The notes beneath the pieces were generated by a model, which saw only the letters and a program-made list of their open reading frames with translations, ran no database searches and was not told where the DNA came from. A stretch of DNA of 64,000 nt, from contig CANTUT010000019.1 in the NCBI GenBank assembly GCA_947687605.1, positions 2,046,001-2,110,000 on the forward strand. Direction: 5' to 3'. Positions 39,940 through 52,530 of the stretch are shown here, in pieces; within the stretch, counting starts at the first letter, position 1; each line of letters starts with the position of its first letter. The stretch comes from Reutealis trisperma (lineage: Eukaryota; Streptophyta; Magnoliopsida; Malpighiales; Euphorbiaceae). A program made the position numbers and the translations under genes.

Positions 39940-41050
39940 TATGTGTTAGGGTGCATTTTGATTTAATTTTATTCATAATTTATGCATTGAATTTGAGAAA
40001 GGCCTTCTAAGGTTTTATAGGGGTGAAAGGGTCTAAACGAAGCAAAGTCAAATGGGGAATGAAATGAGGCTTGTGCAGAACTAGAATGGTTGAGAAAAGC
40101 TTCCAAATCGGAAGTTGAAACAGTGTCGCGGGCGCACCGACTACAGAGTGTAGCCCAGTGTCACGGGGGCGACACATATTGCGAGTGAGACGGGAGTCTT
40201 ATTCCAAGTCCGGTTTTAATTCGTCCAAAGGCTAATCTTTCAAACCTAATAGGGCAAGGAGGCGGATTGCGCTATAAATAGAGAAAGAAGAGAAAAAATA
40301 GGGAGAAAAAAAAAAGAAGAGTACAAGAAACAAAAGTCCTAAGAAAGATTGAATTCAAGAAAATCAAGTTTGAAGGCTTAGGATTGAAGATTGAGAAATC
40401 CAATTTCCTTCCTTCCTCCAACCTTGGGTTTATAAATTTCTTTTCTTATTGGCATTTGGTTTTCATTGTAATCATGTTTAGCTAATTTTTTAGTTAAGGA
40501 TTAATGTTTTGAAATATAATTTCTTTCAATTATCTATATATCTAATTCATTGTGGTATGTGGTATTTGTTATGATTAATGCTTAACTTTGTTTAGCCAAT
40601 AAAGTTGTGATTTGTGTTGTATTATGCATTGAGAGATGTTAATACAATAGACTTGTAAATACTTGTTTAATTACTAATTGATAAGAGATTATAGTTAGTA
40701 ATTAAATAACCTTAGAGTTTACTTGAATGCTAAATTTAGGAAATTAATAAATATTTTAATACAATGAGAATTGGTTAAACTGTTTAGAAATAACTTGAAT
40801 TTTGGTTTAATTGATTAAATATCGAGAGAATTTAATCAATACTATAGGATAACTTGGATTATACACTAGTTAGATATTAAGATAATTAATTGATTGAGTG
40901 TGGATAAATATTAATTCTTGACCATATTAAATCTCATTTTTTTTCTTCAAATTATTTCATTGAATTTAAATGTTTTATCTAAATTAAAAATCAAGATTAA
41001 TTCATTAAGTCTTAAATAAAGGAAAATATTCAACACTCTATATTACTTGT
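39940..41050 (+). mobile_element. Retrotransposon LTR-like block (boundaries uncertain)
   Basis: TGTGTTAGGGTGC opens a stretch unlike the flanking DNA. A GC-rich portion at 40110-40260 has two GCGGGCG/CGGGGGCG-type direct repeats. A strong CTATAAATAG box lies near 40274, a purine-rich leader follows, then about 650 AT-rich bases. This order of U3, TATA box, R and U5 is typical of a plant LTR. No gag-pol reading frame, primer-binding site or target duplication could be found, so a solo LTR or an old remnant is most likely. Confidence 0.4.
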
Positions 41051-41838
41051 GGACTGCTTACACTTGCAGAAAATATTCCACACTCTACAGCTTACCATTA
41101 TTTACTGTTGCTATTTCCACAGGGAGCTGGCTTGAGAGAGAAATTGTATTGTCTACTATGACCAAAACAATGGAAACAAGTATTTTGTGGAATATAAGGT
41201 AAAGGCTGCACAATTAATATGGAAATTAAGACATGGCAAAAGCATGTCAATCTAGGGTATTTAAGGCGTCTCTAGAAACAGTATGATAAATTGTTTGTTC
41301 CTCTCATGTATAATTTTTTTTTTTTTTATATCAGGTTTTATCAAGTTAAAGAGCTTTTCTCTACTGCTATTTATGATAATTGTTGTGCTGGATTCTATAT
41401 TTGCTGTTGTGCCTAACCTCCTGCACTATGAGGGAGCACTTGATCACTAGGCTACTAATCAATGAATTGTAGGTCGTTTTTTATAGCTTTTGTTGTATAT
41501 GGATATTGTGAAGGTGTTCTTCACTGGGTAGGAATAAATTTCTGCAATATCTATGGACGTAGATGTTTTGAACCTCCTGTATGTATATGATATCAGATTT
41601 GGATTATAAGTGATCGAAAGATAATTGCTTGAAGCACGAAAGCTAAAGTCATAAAGGCTGATCTTTTTCTAAAACTTTTGCATCACAGGAAACACGGATT
41701 AATACTTACACATAAATCCTTTTGTAGTTAAGCAAGGACATTCCTCTCACTTCCTCTCAATGTTGTTTGTCGCTGGTGCAATTAAGCTTAGGCTTGGCCC
41801 AAATGCAACACATGCAAACTATTTTGTAATTTCTGGTT

Positions 41839-43957
41839 TCATATTGAAGTAAAGAGCTCACTGCCCTTAATAAATGTAGCAGTACCCTCACCCATGACAG
41901 TTGTTAGTGCCATCTCTTTCTCATGAATCCGTTCAAGTTCAATCACAACCATTTCCATCTTTGGTCTTCCTATTCCTGGAAAACTCATGCATCGCAGTGT
42001 CAGCCTGATCAAATCACTAATTCCATCTGCAGTGAAACTTCCCACAAGTCGATGGTCCACAAAATTGTTTGAGTTCAGTCGAGAAGCCACCTTCACAAAA
42101 TTAAATCTCCAATTTTAGTACGACTCTGAAAGTTACCTCGGTGAAACATAAACTTGTACTGAACTTTCTGCGGCAAGCAACTCCTGGGTTCTCTCAGCTT
42201 ATCAAGTTGAAAATTTTGACTGGAACATGAGTAGAATTTCATGAAGCAACATCTTTTCGGTAACTTTTATAGCTAAGAGTTAGAAGGGGCATTGTATTGT
42301 AGATATCTGGCTTAAAAGACAACAATTTATCCTAATTTTGACGAAGTATCTCATTGGTGTCTACTATATCTACTATATCTTGAATCTACTTTACATGACT
42401 CCAAAATGAGAATGGAACCAATAAATAAGAAAATATAGTTGATTTATTTACCCATTGAACTAAGCTTTCATCATATCCTAAGAAGCCAAGGTGCACTGCC
42501 TCCTGTCCAGTCATAAGCTCCAGAAGGAACACCCCAAAGCTGTAAACGTCACTCATTTCAGTGAAGGTCCCCGATACTCCTATCCTAAGCATTGGAGATA
42601 GTTAAATTAGGAAAGTCATTTCCACACCAAAAATGAAATGCAATAGGAAGAAATTTACTCTGGATCCAGGAAAACATTTACACCAGACGTGTTAGATGGA
42701 CCTGCTTCTTCTATCTTTTCAAGTAGTTTTGAGATCCCTGCATCTGCAACCTTTACGATGAAGTTCTCATCAACCAAGACGTTAGCCGTTTTGAAGTTCT
42801 TGTGTACTAAGGGAGGGTTTAGACCATGCAAATGGCATAAACCTGCACCAGTTAGAAACAATTCAATTAAATCTCTTTTATGATTCTGATTTAAATCCTA
42901 GAATTTCATCAATAGATTCCTTTGCATTTACCTTTAGCTGCTCCCAGAGCTATGGACAACCTTTGCTTAAACTCTATTTTAGTTGATGATTTCAATCCTA
43001 CGTCTGTCAAAAGGATGAACTGCCATGACATTTATCTCATGGGGGGGGTTCATGTAAAACAGATTTCACTAAATGAATCATACCATATAAATGATTGCAC
43101 ACACTGCCATTGGGTATATACTCAAAGACCAACATTTGGGATCCTCTTTCTTGGCAGTAGCCTAGAAGAGAAACTAAATTACGATGTGTAATTTCAGACA
43201 AGTAGAGTACCTGTTTGCCACATGAAATTGTCAATTTATATTAAGCGGATACTTAAACCTCCTGAAAACATATACTATATGCTATGCACAAGGAAATAAC
43301 TCCAGATTATCTTCATTTTAGATGTACAATGATGTTTGCTCATTCCGATCAGATCTTCATACACTTATCAGAACATTTACAAGTAAGACTTTGTGCATTG
43401 TTACTTTAGAGGGTTTAGGATTTCAATGTACGTAATGCAGTTGATAGATATCAAGAAAATATGATTTACACATTGGAAGTTTCTTATACCTCTGCGACAA
43501 AGTCCTCCCGATGAGTACTAGGACGCTTTTTTATTGCCACAATAGTATCATGAAGCAAACCTTTATACACTGACCCAAATCTTCCGTATCCAATGAGATT
43601 GTTTTCATTAAATTGCTTGGTAGCCTGTTCCAACTCATCCATTGTGAACAGTCGAGCTCCTTGAGACCCAAATAGAGGGTGGCTAGGTGCTGAACTGGAT
43701 CTACCTCCCCTAGTCCACTCCACTGTCACGAGTTAGAAAGAAAATTAATGAATATCATCTCCAAAGCATTGAAAAGTTTCTTCATGATCTGTTCCAGGAT
43801 AAACATTACCTAGTGCATATGGATCTGAGGAACCTGTCTCTGAGTTCTTGTTTGAAAAGTTCTTACAATGAGACTTGCGGAACCACAATATTATGAATAT
43901 TGCAACAAGTGCCACTCCTGCAGCACCTCCAACCATTGCAGCATATGGCTTTGACAT
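41839..43957 (-). CDS. Membrane-anchored receptor-like pseudokinase
   Basis: Exons read on the minus strand: 43810-43957, 43490-43722, 43084-43210, 42932-43003, 42659-42842, 42452-42584, 41839-42090; 382 residues with no frameshift or internal stop. A transmembrane segment lies at about residues 5-26, followed by a Ser-rich juxtamembrane stretch and a protein kinase domain at about 88-360 of RLK/Pelle type. The glycine loop GYGRFGSV (94-101) and the ATP-site Lys114 in VAIKK are kept. The catalytic loop reads HKN (207-209) in place of HRD and the metal-binding motif DAG (227-229) in place of DFG, so phosphotransfer is unlikely. The extracellular part is almost absent; an acceptor-like site at 43979-43980 leaves open an upstream exon. 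A signalling scaffold role is inferred; the partner is unknown. Confidence 0.85.
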
Positions 43958-46113
43958 GAGGTAAGGTCTTCTTGTCTCCTACAACAAACTCGAACATTGA
44001 AACTGCATTGCAGAAGAACCAGCTCTTATAAGTTGAAGCATGTAACCAACTGAAAATGAGTCCTTGATATCTATAGAAGAGTGTATAAAGAATGCAAGAG
44101 AAGACTTTTTGCAATTGGAGACCCGATTTTGCAAGTTTGAACTCTGAATTTCAATATCATTAATGGAAACCACCGATCAAATTGTCCTTTATATTAAGTT
44201 TGCTCTTGTTTAAGGGGCAATCGCACTTTTAAGAACTTTAGGTGCCGACAAGTATTCAGAAATACAACTGGCTGATCTCAAGTATCCACTTGGAAAACAG
44301 ATACTTGCAAAGGTTAAATGCTGCTAAAATCGGAGTAAGATATCAGAAGACAACTCATTTCGTTTCCAAAGTACCCCACTTTGAGCACCTCAAAAAAAAA
44401 AAAAAAATTGACATCACAGAATCCTGCTCTGAAGAACATCCTGTACTTGGCTCCTTGCCAAGGCAAACCCTCTTTTTTTTTTTTTTTTTTTTTTTTATAA
44501 TCTGGTTTCGTAGGAAAGGGGCCAATATTGGAGAAGAGTAGAAAAACAAAGGCAGAAATTATTACCCTATCTATTGCTGCTGATACACCTCATGCTGGTT
44601 TATATTTGGTGTAACTTGCCAGAAACAGCGTCTTAAGAAGTAAGCCCCTCAGTCCTCAGGGAGGAGAAAGAGATTTTTGGCGCATGGGAAGAAATTGTAT
44701 TGTAAAATGAAATGATGAACAATACACTTATTCATGTAGAGTGTAGACATATTTGGACATATGTAGGGTTGATTAATCTCTCTAGCTGCTTTATTTGGAA
44801 TCTCTCTACCAAAAAAAATCAATGGCCCCATGTGGGTTGTTTGTTTACCAACTGTAAATACTTCGATTTTTACCATGAAGATGCGGACATTTTGAAAATG
44901 ACATTAATTGGACAGGCACTGGAAGACATAATTATTGAAGGGGATCAAAAGAAAAGGTAGTTATCACTCTATCAATTTCAAGCCTCTTCCCTGAATTCAC
45001 TCTCATTTTTCTTTTTGCCTCTTTTTTGTCATCTGATCTGGAAAGAAGAGAGGGGATTCTTATTTTAGTATAGTGAGATGGGGTCTATGACAACTGAGGC
45101 CAACAAGACATTGCTACTTCATTTCCATGGCAAGATGTTCATGGTTTTATTGCCTAAGAATAAATGTTTGCCGTTTTGGCAAAATGACCTATTGGGTTTC
45201 TCCTCTATTTCCTTGCTTCTGTATTTATTTATTTCTTGGGTATATGATTGAACTGTGACCAAGCTACGGAAGTTCACTAAACTGTAAGTCTATTTCTCTC
45301 ATTTATTTAATTTGTTTTCTTTCCTGAATTTGTTGTGTTATGGGTTGGGCTGGAAAGCAGAAGGGCTCTGCTAGAAAGGAACTTGTCATCTTGTGTAGGT
45401 ATGTAGACTTAAGTATAATATAAGAGGCCCATGTTAGGGACAGAGGGGATGGAGTTGGGAAAGAGAAGTAGGTGTAGCAAACAAGTTATGCTGTTTGTGC
45501 ATGGCCCTGATTGCAAAAGATTGTTCTTTTCTCAAGGGTGAACTTTTTTTTTTTTCTTCATTATATGAACCTACTATCCATAAACTTTAAATAATAACAA
45601 AAATCTCTTTCCTGGTCAAATATGATCTTAACTGGTATTTGTCTGATTGGAATGAAGATGAGAGTCTTGTGACTGACCAACTGTAGAGTATTTTAGGTTG
45701 CTAAAAATAATCTGGGTACATAATTAATTAATTAAGTCCATAGGAATATATGACTTTTGTTATCCATCAAATGATTGTAGTGTCTTTATTCTGTTATTTT
45801 CACATTAACCATCTTGAAATTTAATTTTAACTATCATTTGTACTTATTATGCAACACGGGAGAATCAAAAAGTCATGTGATCGGGTACTTGCCTCGTAAT
45901 ATAATCACTTAGTGGAGATAGATCTTCAGATTATAAGGTTGTTAAAGCATACCAAGTATCATTTGCAATTTTTTTTTTTTTTTTTTTTTTTGTCAAGCCT
46001 CAAAGCTTTCTAGTTTAATCATTTTTCTTTCCCTGTCTTCCGCATATATATAACGGAAGAAAGAGTTGTTTTTTTTTTCTTTTATTGGTTTTATTAGATA
46101 TACCAAGTTGGCT

Positions 46114-46252
46114 ATAATATAATCAAATATATTTCTAATATAAATGTACGGTTAGTAAACAATAATGCAATATAATATAATACAATCAAATACATTTCTA
46201 ATATAATATTCATATTAAAAGTGCTCTTGATTACGTTACATTATACTGCATT
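46114..46252. repeat. Inverted and direct short repeats, MITE-like
   Basis: A segment of about 30 bases (AATCAAATATATTTCTAATA type) occurs at 46114-46143 and 46177-46206. In addition 46164-46187 and 46229-46252 are imperfect reverse complements. This suggests one small decayed inverted-repeat element. Confidence 0.35.
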
Positions 46253-47149
46253 GCAGTCTACTGAATATACTTAAGAATATATGGAGTAAAAATGATATCG
46301 GTATTTTTTCACGAGGCAAAAAAAGGCAAAATAATTAATTAAAATATTTCATCACTCATTAGTTTAATTTATAAAATAAACCTATATATTAGATGTAGTA
46401 AAATTACACAAAGAAAAAGTAATAAAATGATTGAATTTAATGTCATTACCTCTAAAACCTTCACAAATATCTCTTACTAAATTGGATCGAAATTTATGTC
46501 ATACTTTATAGTCATGTAATTGTATATTATTTTAAAGGTATTGTTGAGACGATAAGAAAAATTTGAGTAGGAGTGTGTGGAAAAATGTGTAAAATTTGAC
46601 TATTATTTATAGACTAATTTTTAGATATAAAAATAAATTTGATGAAAAAAAAATAAAAGCAATTTCTATTTTACCGTTTATACAGCGGGTGGGAAGGGGA
46701 GTTTAAATTTTTGTCGCCGTTTATTATAATTAAAAAACAAAAAAAAAAGAAAAAAATATTTCAGCTGCATAAATAAAAATGGAGCACGAGGCAACACGTG
46801 TCGTGTGAGGGTTGCTTGGCAAGCTACTACTGTAGGCGCCTAGCGCGCGCGCACCCCTCCTTGTTTGTTCGTCACACACTTTATTTTACCCTTTGTTCGG
46901 TAACGAGGGAAAATGGATGGGGAGAAAGGGAGGAGAGAGAGATAATTTTCTCTTGTTTGAAAATAAAGAGAGAGAGGATAAAGAAAAATAAGGAAAAATT
47001 GTCATCTTGGGCCCATAATTCTGTGTCGCCTCATTTTGAGGTGAAAATGAGAAGAAAAGTATTATAATTACTTTTTAAAACTTACTTAATTTCAAATGGC
47101 AATAATATAAATAAAATACTCAATAAATGTTAAAGGAAAGGTGATACAT

Positions 47150-47520
47150 GGTAAATCAGGTTCAGGTAAATACAGAGCGACAATAGAGATACCCATTTAT
47201 AATTTTTTATAATTTTATTAATATTAAAATTTTATAATTTATATATTTTGACAAAATATTATATATATTTATATTAAGTTTTATATATTATTAATTAACA
47301 TTAAAAAAATAATAATATAATTAAATACTCAATGATACAATTTTAAAGAAAACTAATATATATCACTTTGATTACATATATATTATGTAATCAAAGTGGG
47401 GATTAGAGTAGAGAGACTCAATCTTATCCCTGCTCCATTACCATATGTGGGGTGGAGATTCTCTATTGGGTTCGCGGCGAGACTGAATTCTCCATCGAGA
47501 CGGATCGAGTTTTATCATTC
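47150..47520. mobile_element. Degenerate repeat element with a perfect 15-bp hairpin
   Basis: CACTTTGATTACATA (47364-47378) and its exact reverse complement (47384-47398) enclose the loop TATAT. The surrounding blocks, GAGATACCCATTTATAA on the left and GGGTTCGCGGCGAGAC on the right, resemble a decayed plant DNA transposon. Boundaries and type are uncertain. Confidence 0.3.
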
Positions 47521-47884
47521 CTAATTTTCTCTCTTTATTTTATCTGTTATCATTTTCTCCCCCTCCTTACATTTTTCCCAATTAAAGGGTTAATGCTTTC
47601 TCTCTCTCATTTTTTTTATTTTTTGTTATAAGCCATCAATGCAAAGGTGACGCAAAATTTAGATAAATGATAGACTATGTGCAAATGCATATAATAATGA
47701 ATTTTCTTTTATTTTTTAATATATTAAAAAAATTTTGGCATTATTTTATTATATATAATAATAATAAAATAACTAGAAAAAATAAAATGTACACAAATTA
47801 AATATTAATGTCTATTTACTCTATTTATAAATTAAATAGAGTCTATACACTATTTGAAATTCAAAACTATATATTGGATTTCAA

Positions 47885-47886
<2 letters not shown>

Positions 47887-47944
<58 letters not shown>
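47887..47944. repeat. (TA)29 microsatellite
   Basis: Fifty-eight uninterrupted bases of TA in intergenic DNA, the longest dinucleotide run in the window. Confidence 0.97.
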
Positions 47945-47947
<3 letters not shown>

Positions 47948-49554
47948 AGATATAAAATTTTTATGGGGCCCTATATATATATAAAAAAAAAAAAAAAAAA
48001 AAGGGACTATTAGACTAAAATCCAACAAAAAAAAAAAAAACTTTTTACCGTGCGAAGTTTTATTTTCCAAAATAGCGCCTTCTTCACTTTTTATTTACAA
48101 ATTTAGGTTATTTTCTTCCTTGTTTAAGAGTCAACTTTCACTCTAAACCAAACAATCCACCAATTAATACACTAAAATATGGCTACCAACTTAAACCCAA
48201 CAGCCCAGCAATAAATAAACTGACACATCGATTTTTATTTTTTTAATTTTTTTTTAAATTTAACAATTTAAAATAATATTTAAATGGCTCAATTGAACAT
48301 AAGTGTATACATAATAAATAATTTATTATCGTATCATTCTTATTAATATGCACAATTTTTTTAGAAAAAAAAATATTATATAATTTTACATTTTTTTTAA
48401 AAAGAGTTTATGATTTTTTTTTGCACTGTATTTAAAACTTAAGTACTAATTTCATTAATACTATTAATATTTGATCATTAACATATAATATAACAAGTAA
48501 ATACATTTTTTAAAAAATTAGAAATTGCTAAATTTTAAATTTTATTAGTACAAATTAAATTTTTTTCCAATATATATCTTTTAATTAACATTTGTAAGTG
48601 GACTAAGAGCAAATGCACATATTTAAAACCAACTAATCATTGAATAAATGGATATTCCAAAAAGAATAACTTCCAATTTGTTTTTCATTCGATCAATATA
48701 CTAGTAGTATCTAATATTATTTCTATATGCTAAGCATTTGAAACAATAATTTTTTTCTTAAAAAAAATAAAAAAATTAGCAGTCAATGCATATAACATTT
48801 AAAATGGAAACACAAATCTTTTATAAAAGAAAATAAATAACAAATAATAGCAAACAATATACAATATCAATACCATAACATTCAGTATCCATTTAGTATA
48901 TAATCAGTATATAATATGTGTATACATGACATAAATTTATAAGAAGTAACTTCTTCAATCAAAGCAATCAATTATATATTAGAGAGTATGAAATAGATTA
49001 AGGTTATGTCATATAACATAAATTATAAATACAAATCTCTTATATAAAAAAAGTAGTCATTGTTAGGCTCTGGCTTTGCTTCTCCTCTTTTATGGGCAAA
49101 GGCATGACCGGCAAGATTAAAGAGATGATGAACAAAACAAGAAAGTAATGACACTTGAATCATGATTTTGTTGCATTATTTTATAATTAAATAAAAATTT
49201 AAACGATTAAAATGTTTTAAAATTAGTATCCAAACTATTTATTGTGAAATTTATTTTAAAAACTTGGTTAATTTTAAATTTTTAACCTTACAAATTTAAA
49301 ATTTGAAATTAATAAAATGAAAGTATAAATGAATTTTTTTTCATTTATGGTAAATACAAAATATATAAATTGCAAATAAATTTCATAAGATTTTTGAGGT
49401 AATTAAGTTATTAAATTTCAAAGCCATATAGTCACATGCTTAGTTTGCTAAGCAAATATTTATTTCAATTTCGAATGACTAAAGGGAGGCTAAAAATGAT
49501 ATTTTTTGTAAAAAAATAGACATTGCGTGTAATTTCCTCAAAAAAAATTGGGCT

Positions 49555-49807
49555 TGTTGGGCTTACTAGAATTTATCAAAATGTAGAATTTGTTAAGATT
49601 TCATTTGCTAATAATCCTTTTTTTAGAGCAAGTAGTTGGAGTTTGTTTCTTAGCCACTTACAACGTTTCTAGTACTTGTAAAATGTGAGTTGTTTATTTT
49701 CCTTTTATCTTTTGTAAAGGTTTATATAAGCCAATAGTTTGTTTTGAATAAAATATAATTTTTTTTGTATTTCGTGTGAAATCAAACAGAGTATAAAGTT
49801 TTTAACA
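49555..49807 (+). mobile_element. Candidate solo LTR, 253 bp
   Basis: The segment starts TGTTGGGC and ends TTTAACA, the TG..CA pattern with TGTT/AACA inverted ends. TTTATATAAG at 49721 and AATAAA at 49747-49752 stand in the right order for an LTR promoter and polyadenylation signal. I see no matching 5-bp target duplication and no second LTR. Confidence 0.35.
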
Positions 49808-50984
49808 CTGCTCGCCTCAGCTCAAATCAACTCTGCTAGATCCGCCCTTACATCAACCGATTGATATATATAACATCTCATGATAATGATTTCTTATTAA
49901 TGTCCCATTGTGGATGCTGTTATGCCAAACGTTTAACAATTCATTGACTTAATTAATTTTTATTAATGCTAATATGACATTTTAAGAATTTAATTTTAAA
50001 TCAGTTCTTAAAATATAAAAATATTATAGGTGATAAAATTTCGCGCATATAAATAGGTTAGCGAAAGATAACTAATCTAAAGCTTATGGACAAAGGAATT
50101 GCAATTTGCAACCTATTTAAAAAGAAGGTCCTATCATCAATTTAAAAAAAAAATTATAAAGTGGCACTAAACCCGGATAAAAATTTCAATCTCTAGTAAT
50201 AACGTGGTGTCTCACATATGAAAATTTACGATCAAGCATCAATGGGCGAGATGTCACAATCAAGATTCCCTTCTATCTAAAAATCAAAAGAGACAATCAT
50301 GTTCGTGTACATTATGATTTAAGAGTGTTCGTGATCATCGTACAATCACAAGTCAGCTATTGGATTTGATTCAATTGAAAACTTGTTATCTCTTTATGTT
50401 TCTGTTCAATAAAATTTTCAATATTGATTTGACAAAAAAAAAAAAAAATTGAAAACTCAATTTGGATCCAAATTGAATAAGGATAATTTATATATATTTT
50501 TCAGTGAGTTAAATTTAACATATTCATGGATTAGATTTAAATTTAGAAAATCTTAAAATTTTAAAAAATTATCTTATTATGATTACAATTTTCTTTGTAA
50601 ACTAAAGATTTGAAGATCAATATATAAAATTGTATAGTCTAAATAAAAAAAATGGATTAAAATTTGAGCTAAAATTTTTTAAAACGAAAAAATAAAAGGC
50701 TAAAATGATATCAGAATGAACATGACCAATTCAAAATCAGATTTGCAGATTTATTTTTTCTTAAATCAACATGCTAGACTCAACCCATATTGATAACAAG
50801 CTTATTCTAAGGGGAGTTTCAACTCCCCATAAAATTTAATAAATTAAATTATTTATATATTCTAAGCAAATTACTTTTTTTACTCTTATAACTTATGTAC
50901 AACCAATTTTATACCTAAATTCATAACCTCTTCTACCTCAACAAGTTATTTCTTGCATCATTAAATTTTTTTTCATGCAGATAG

Positions 50985-52530
50985 ATATGAGGCCTCGTCC
51001 GAGCACCGGCCCGGTCCACTAGAGAGAACCTAGATGCTCATTCGGATTTAGACTCACGATTGAACTCTCAAGTTCGGATTTGGTTGATTTTGAAAAATGA
51101 TTTTTTGGAGTCGTCACCCTAATTTATTTTTAAATGGGAAAATTAAGGAAAAACCCATTTGACTTCAATTCATCAATTTTTAATTTAATTTACCCATAGA
51201 TAAAATCACTAGCATCGAACCAGATTGAGCTCGGAGATTAACTTTTTGGTTTTAAATAATCAAAATTTGACTCTTAAGTTTAAACTGACTTGAAACTTGG
51301 ATTTCATGAATGATATTTATAAGATGATTTTAAAAAAAATGCACGAATATGGCAAAATATGAATGAATGGTGAAAATAAAACATTCACAAATTAATTAAA
51401 AAAATAAAAAAGAGGGAAAATAGATTAATTGGGATTTGGATTTAGATTCCAAACATGCCTGCGTACCCTATTGAATAGGGATTAAAATCCAAGTAGTTCG
51501 TTCAATTGTTAAGTGGAGGGGTTTAAGAATTGATCAGATTGATTTTAGTTTGAGTGTGTTGAAAGTGAGGAAAAAGGCTGATACCTTGACTTTTGGTGGG
51601 CGAAGGGTTTTACCGGACCGAAATTCCGTTTTATCGGGACCGGATAATTGGATGTATTGAAAGATTAATTAATTAATTAATATGATGAAAAGGATGGATG
51701 GATTAATTAATTAAAAAGATTAATTAATTAATTTAGATGAAAGGTGAATTGAGAAAAATGATTAATTTGATTTTGGAAAAAAAAGTGATTAATTAATTAA
51801 AAGGATTAATTAATTAATTTGGATGAAAAGTGGATTAAGAAAAATGACTAATTTGATTTTGGAAAAAAGTAATTAATTAATTAATTAAAAATATTAATTA
51901 ATTAGTTAATTTTAATTTGAAAAAAAAGAGTTTTAGTTAATTAAAAAGATTAATTAACTTGGTTAGAGTGAGATAATTAATTAATTAAAAAGATTAAGTA
52001 ATTAATTAGAGAGTGATTGAAGGGAGAAGAAGAGAGAAATTTGAGGATAACAATTTACTCAAATTCAAGAGGTGTGTTAGAATGAGAAGTGAAGGGGGTA
52101 TTTATAGGAAAAGTGAGCGAGAATAATTTAGGTAATGGAAATGTGAAAAGACCATGAAGAGTATAGGTAGAAATGGCTAAAAATTGGACTAAAAGGGGTA
52201 AAAGGGTTATTTTCTGTATAGGTAGGGCTCATAGGGACCAAAGCTCGCAGAGTCTAGTGTGGCGCCGCACTAGGCCTATGCGGCGCTACATCAGATATTT
52301 GTGGCATGCTGCACAAAGGGCATGCGACGCTGCACGTCACGTGGCGCTGGCATGTTTTTTGAGGCAGTTTTTTTTTTTTTTAGAGATTGGTTGTTGGTAT
52401 GGAGATTGAGAAATTTGGATGTCTGGTGGCAATGTAAATAAAGTCTAAAAAATTTTCTTTCAGGAGTGCTGCCCCCGAACCCCTACTCGCTAACCAATTA
52501 GCGGGATCACTGTAATAGCTCCGCGTAATG
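50985..52530. mobile_element. Retroelement-derived block
   Basis: The phrase TTTTTGGAGTCGTCACCC near 51100, followed by an AATTAAGG-type segment, is a familiar feature of repeated plant retroelement sequence. Further in lie TTAATTAA-rich tandem units and a GC-rich segment with GTGGCGCCGCACTAGGC-like inverted motifs (52250-52350). The base composition differs from the flanks. No coding domain is left, and the boundaries are approximate. Confidence 0.4.
51718..51889. repeat. Two 86-bp tandem units rich in TTAATTAA
   Basis: 51718-51803 and 51804-51889 are diverged head-to-tail copies sharing GATTAATTAATTAATTT and ATTTGATTTTGGAAAAAA. They lie inside the retroelement-like block. Confidence 0.75.

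Noticed and set aside
43979..44173. Upstream exon with signal peptide for the pseudokinase
   Set aside because: An acceptor-like TGTAG|GAG precedes the first Met, but no upstream exon with a signal peptide and matching phase could be found, so the Met at 43957 was kept as start.
46798..47067. Plus-strand open frame of 89 codons
   Set aside because: Low-complexity GAGA-rich sequence with no product resemblance. The less AT-rich start could be promoter DNA but not a gene.
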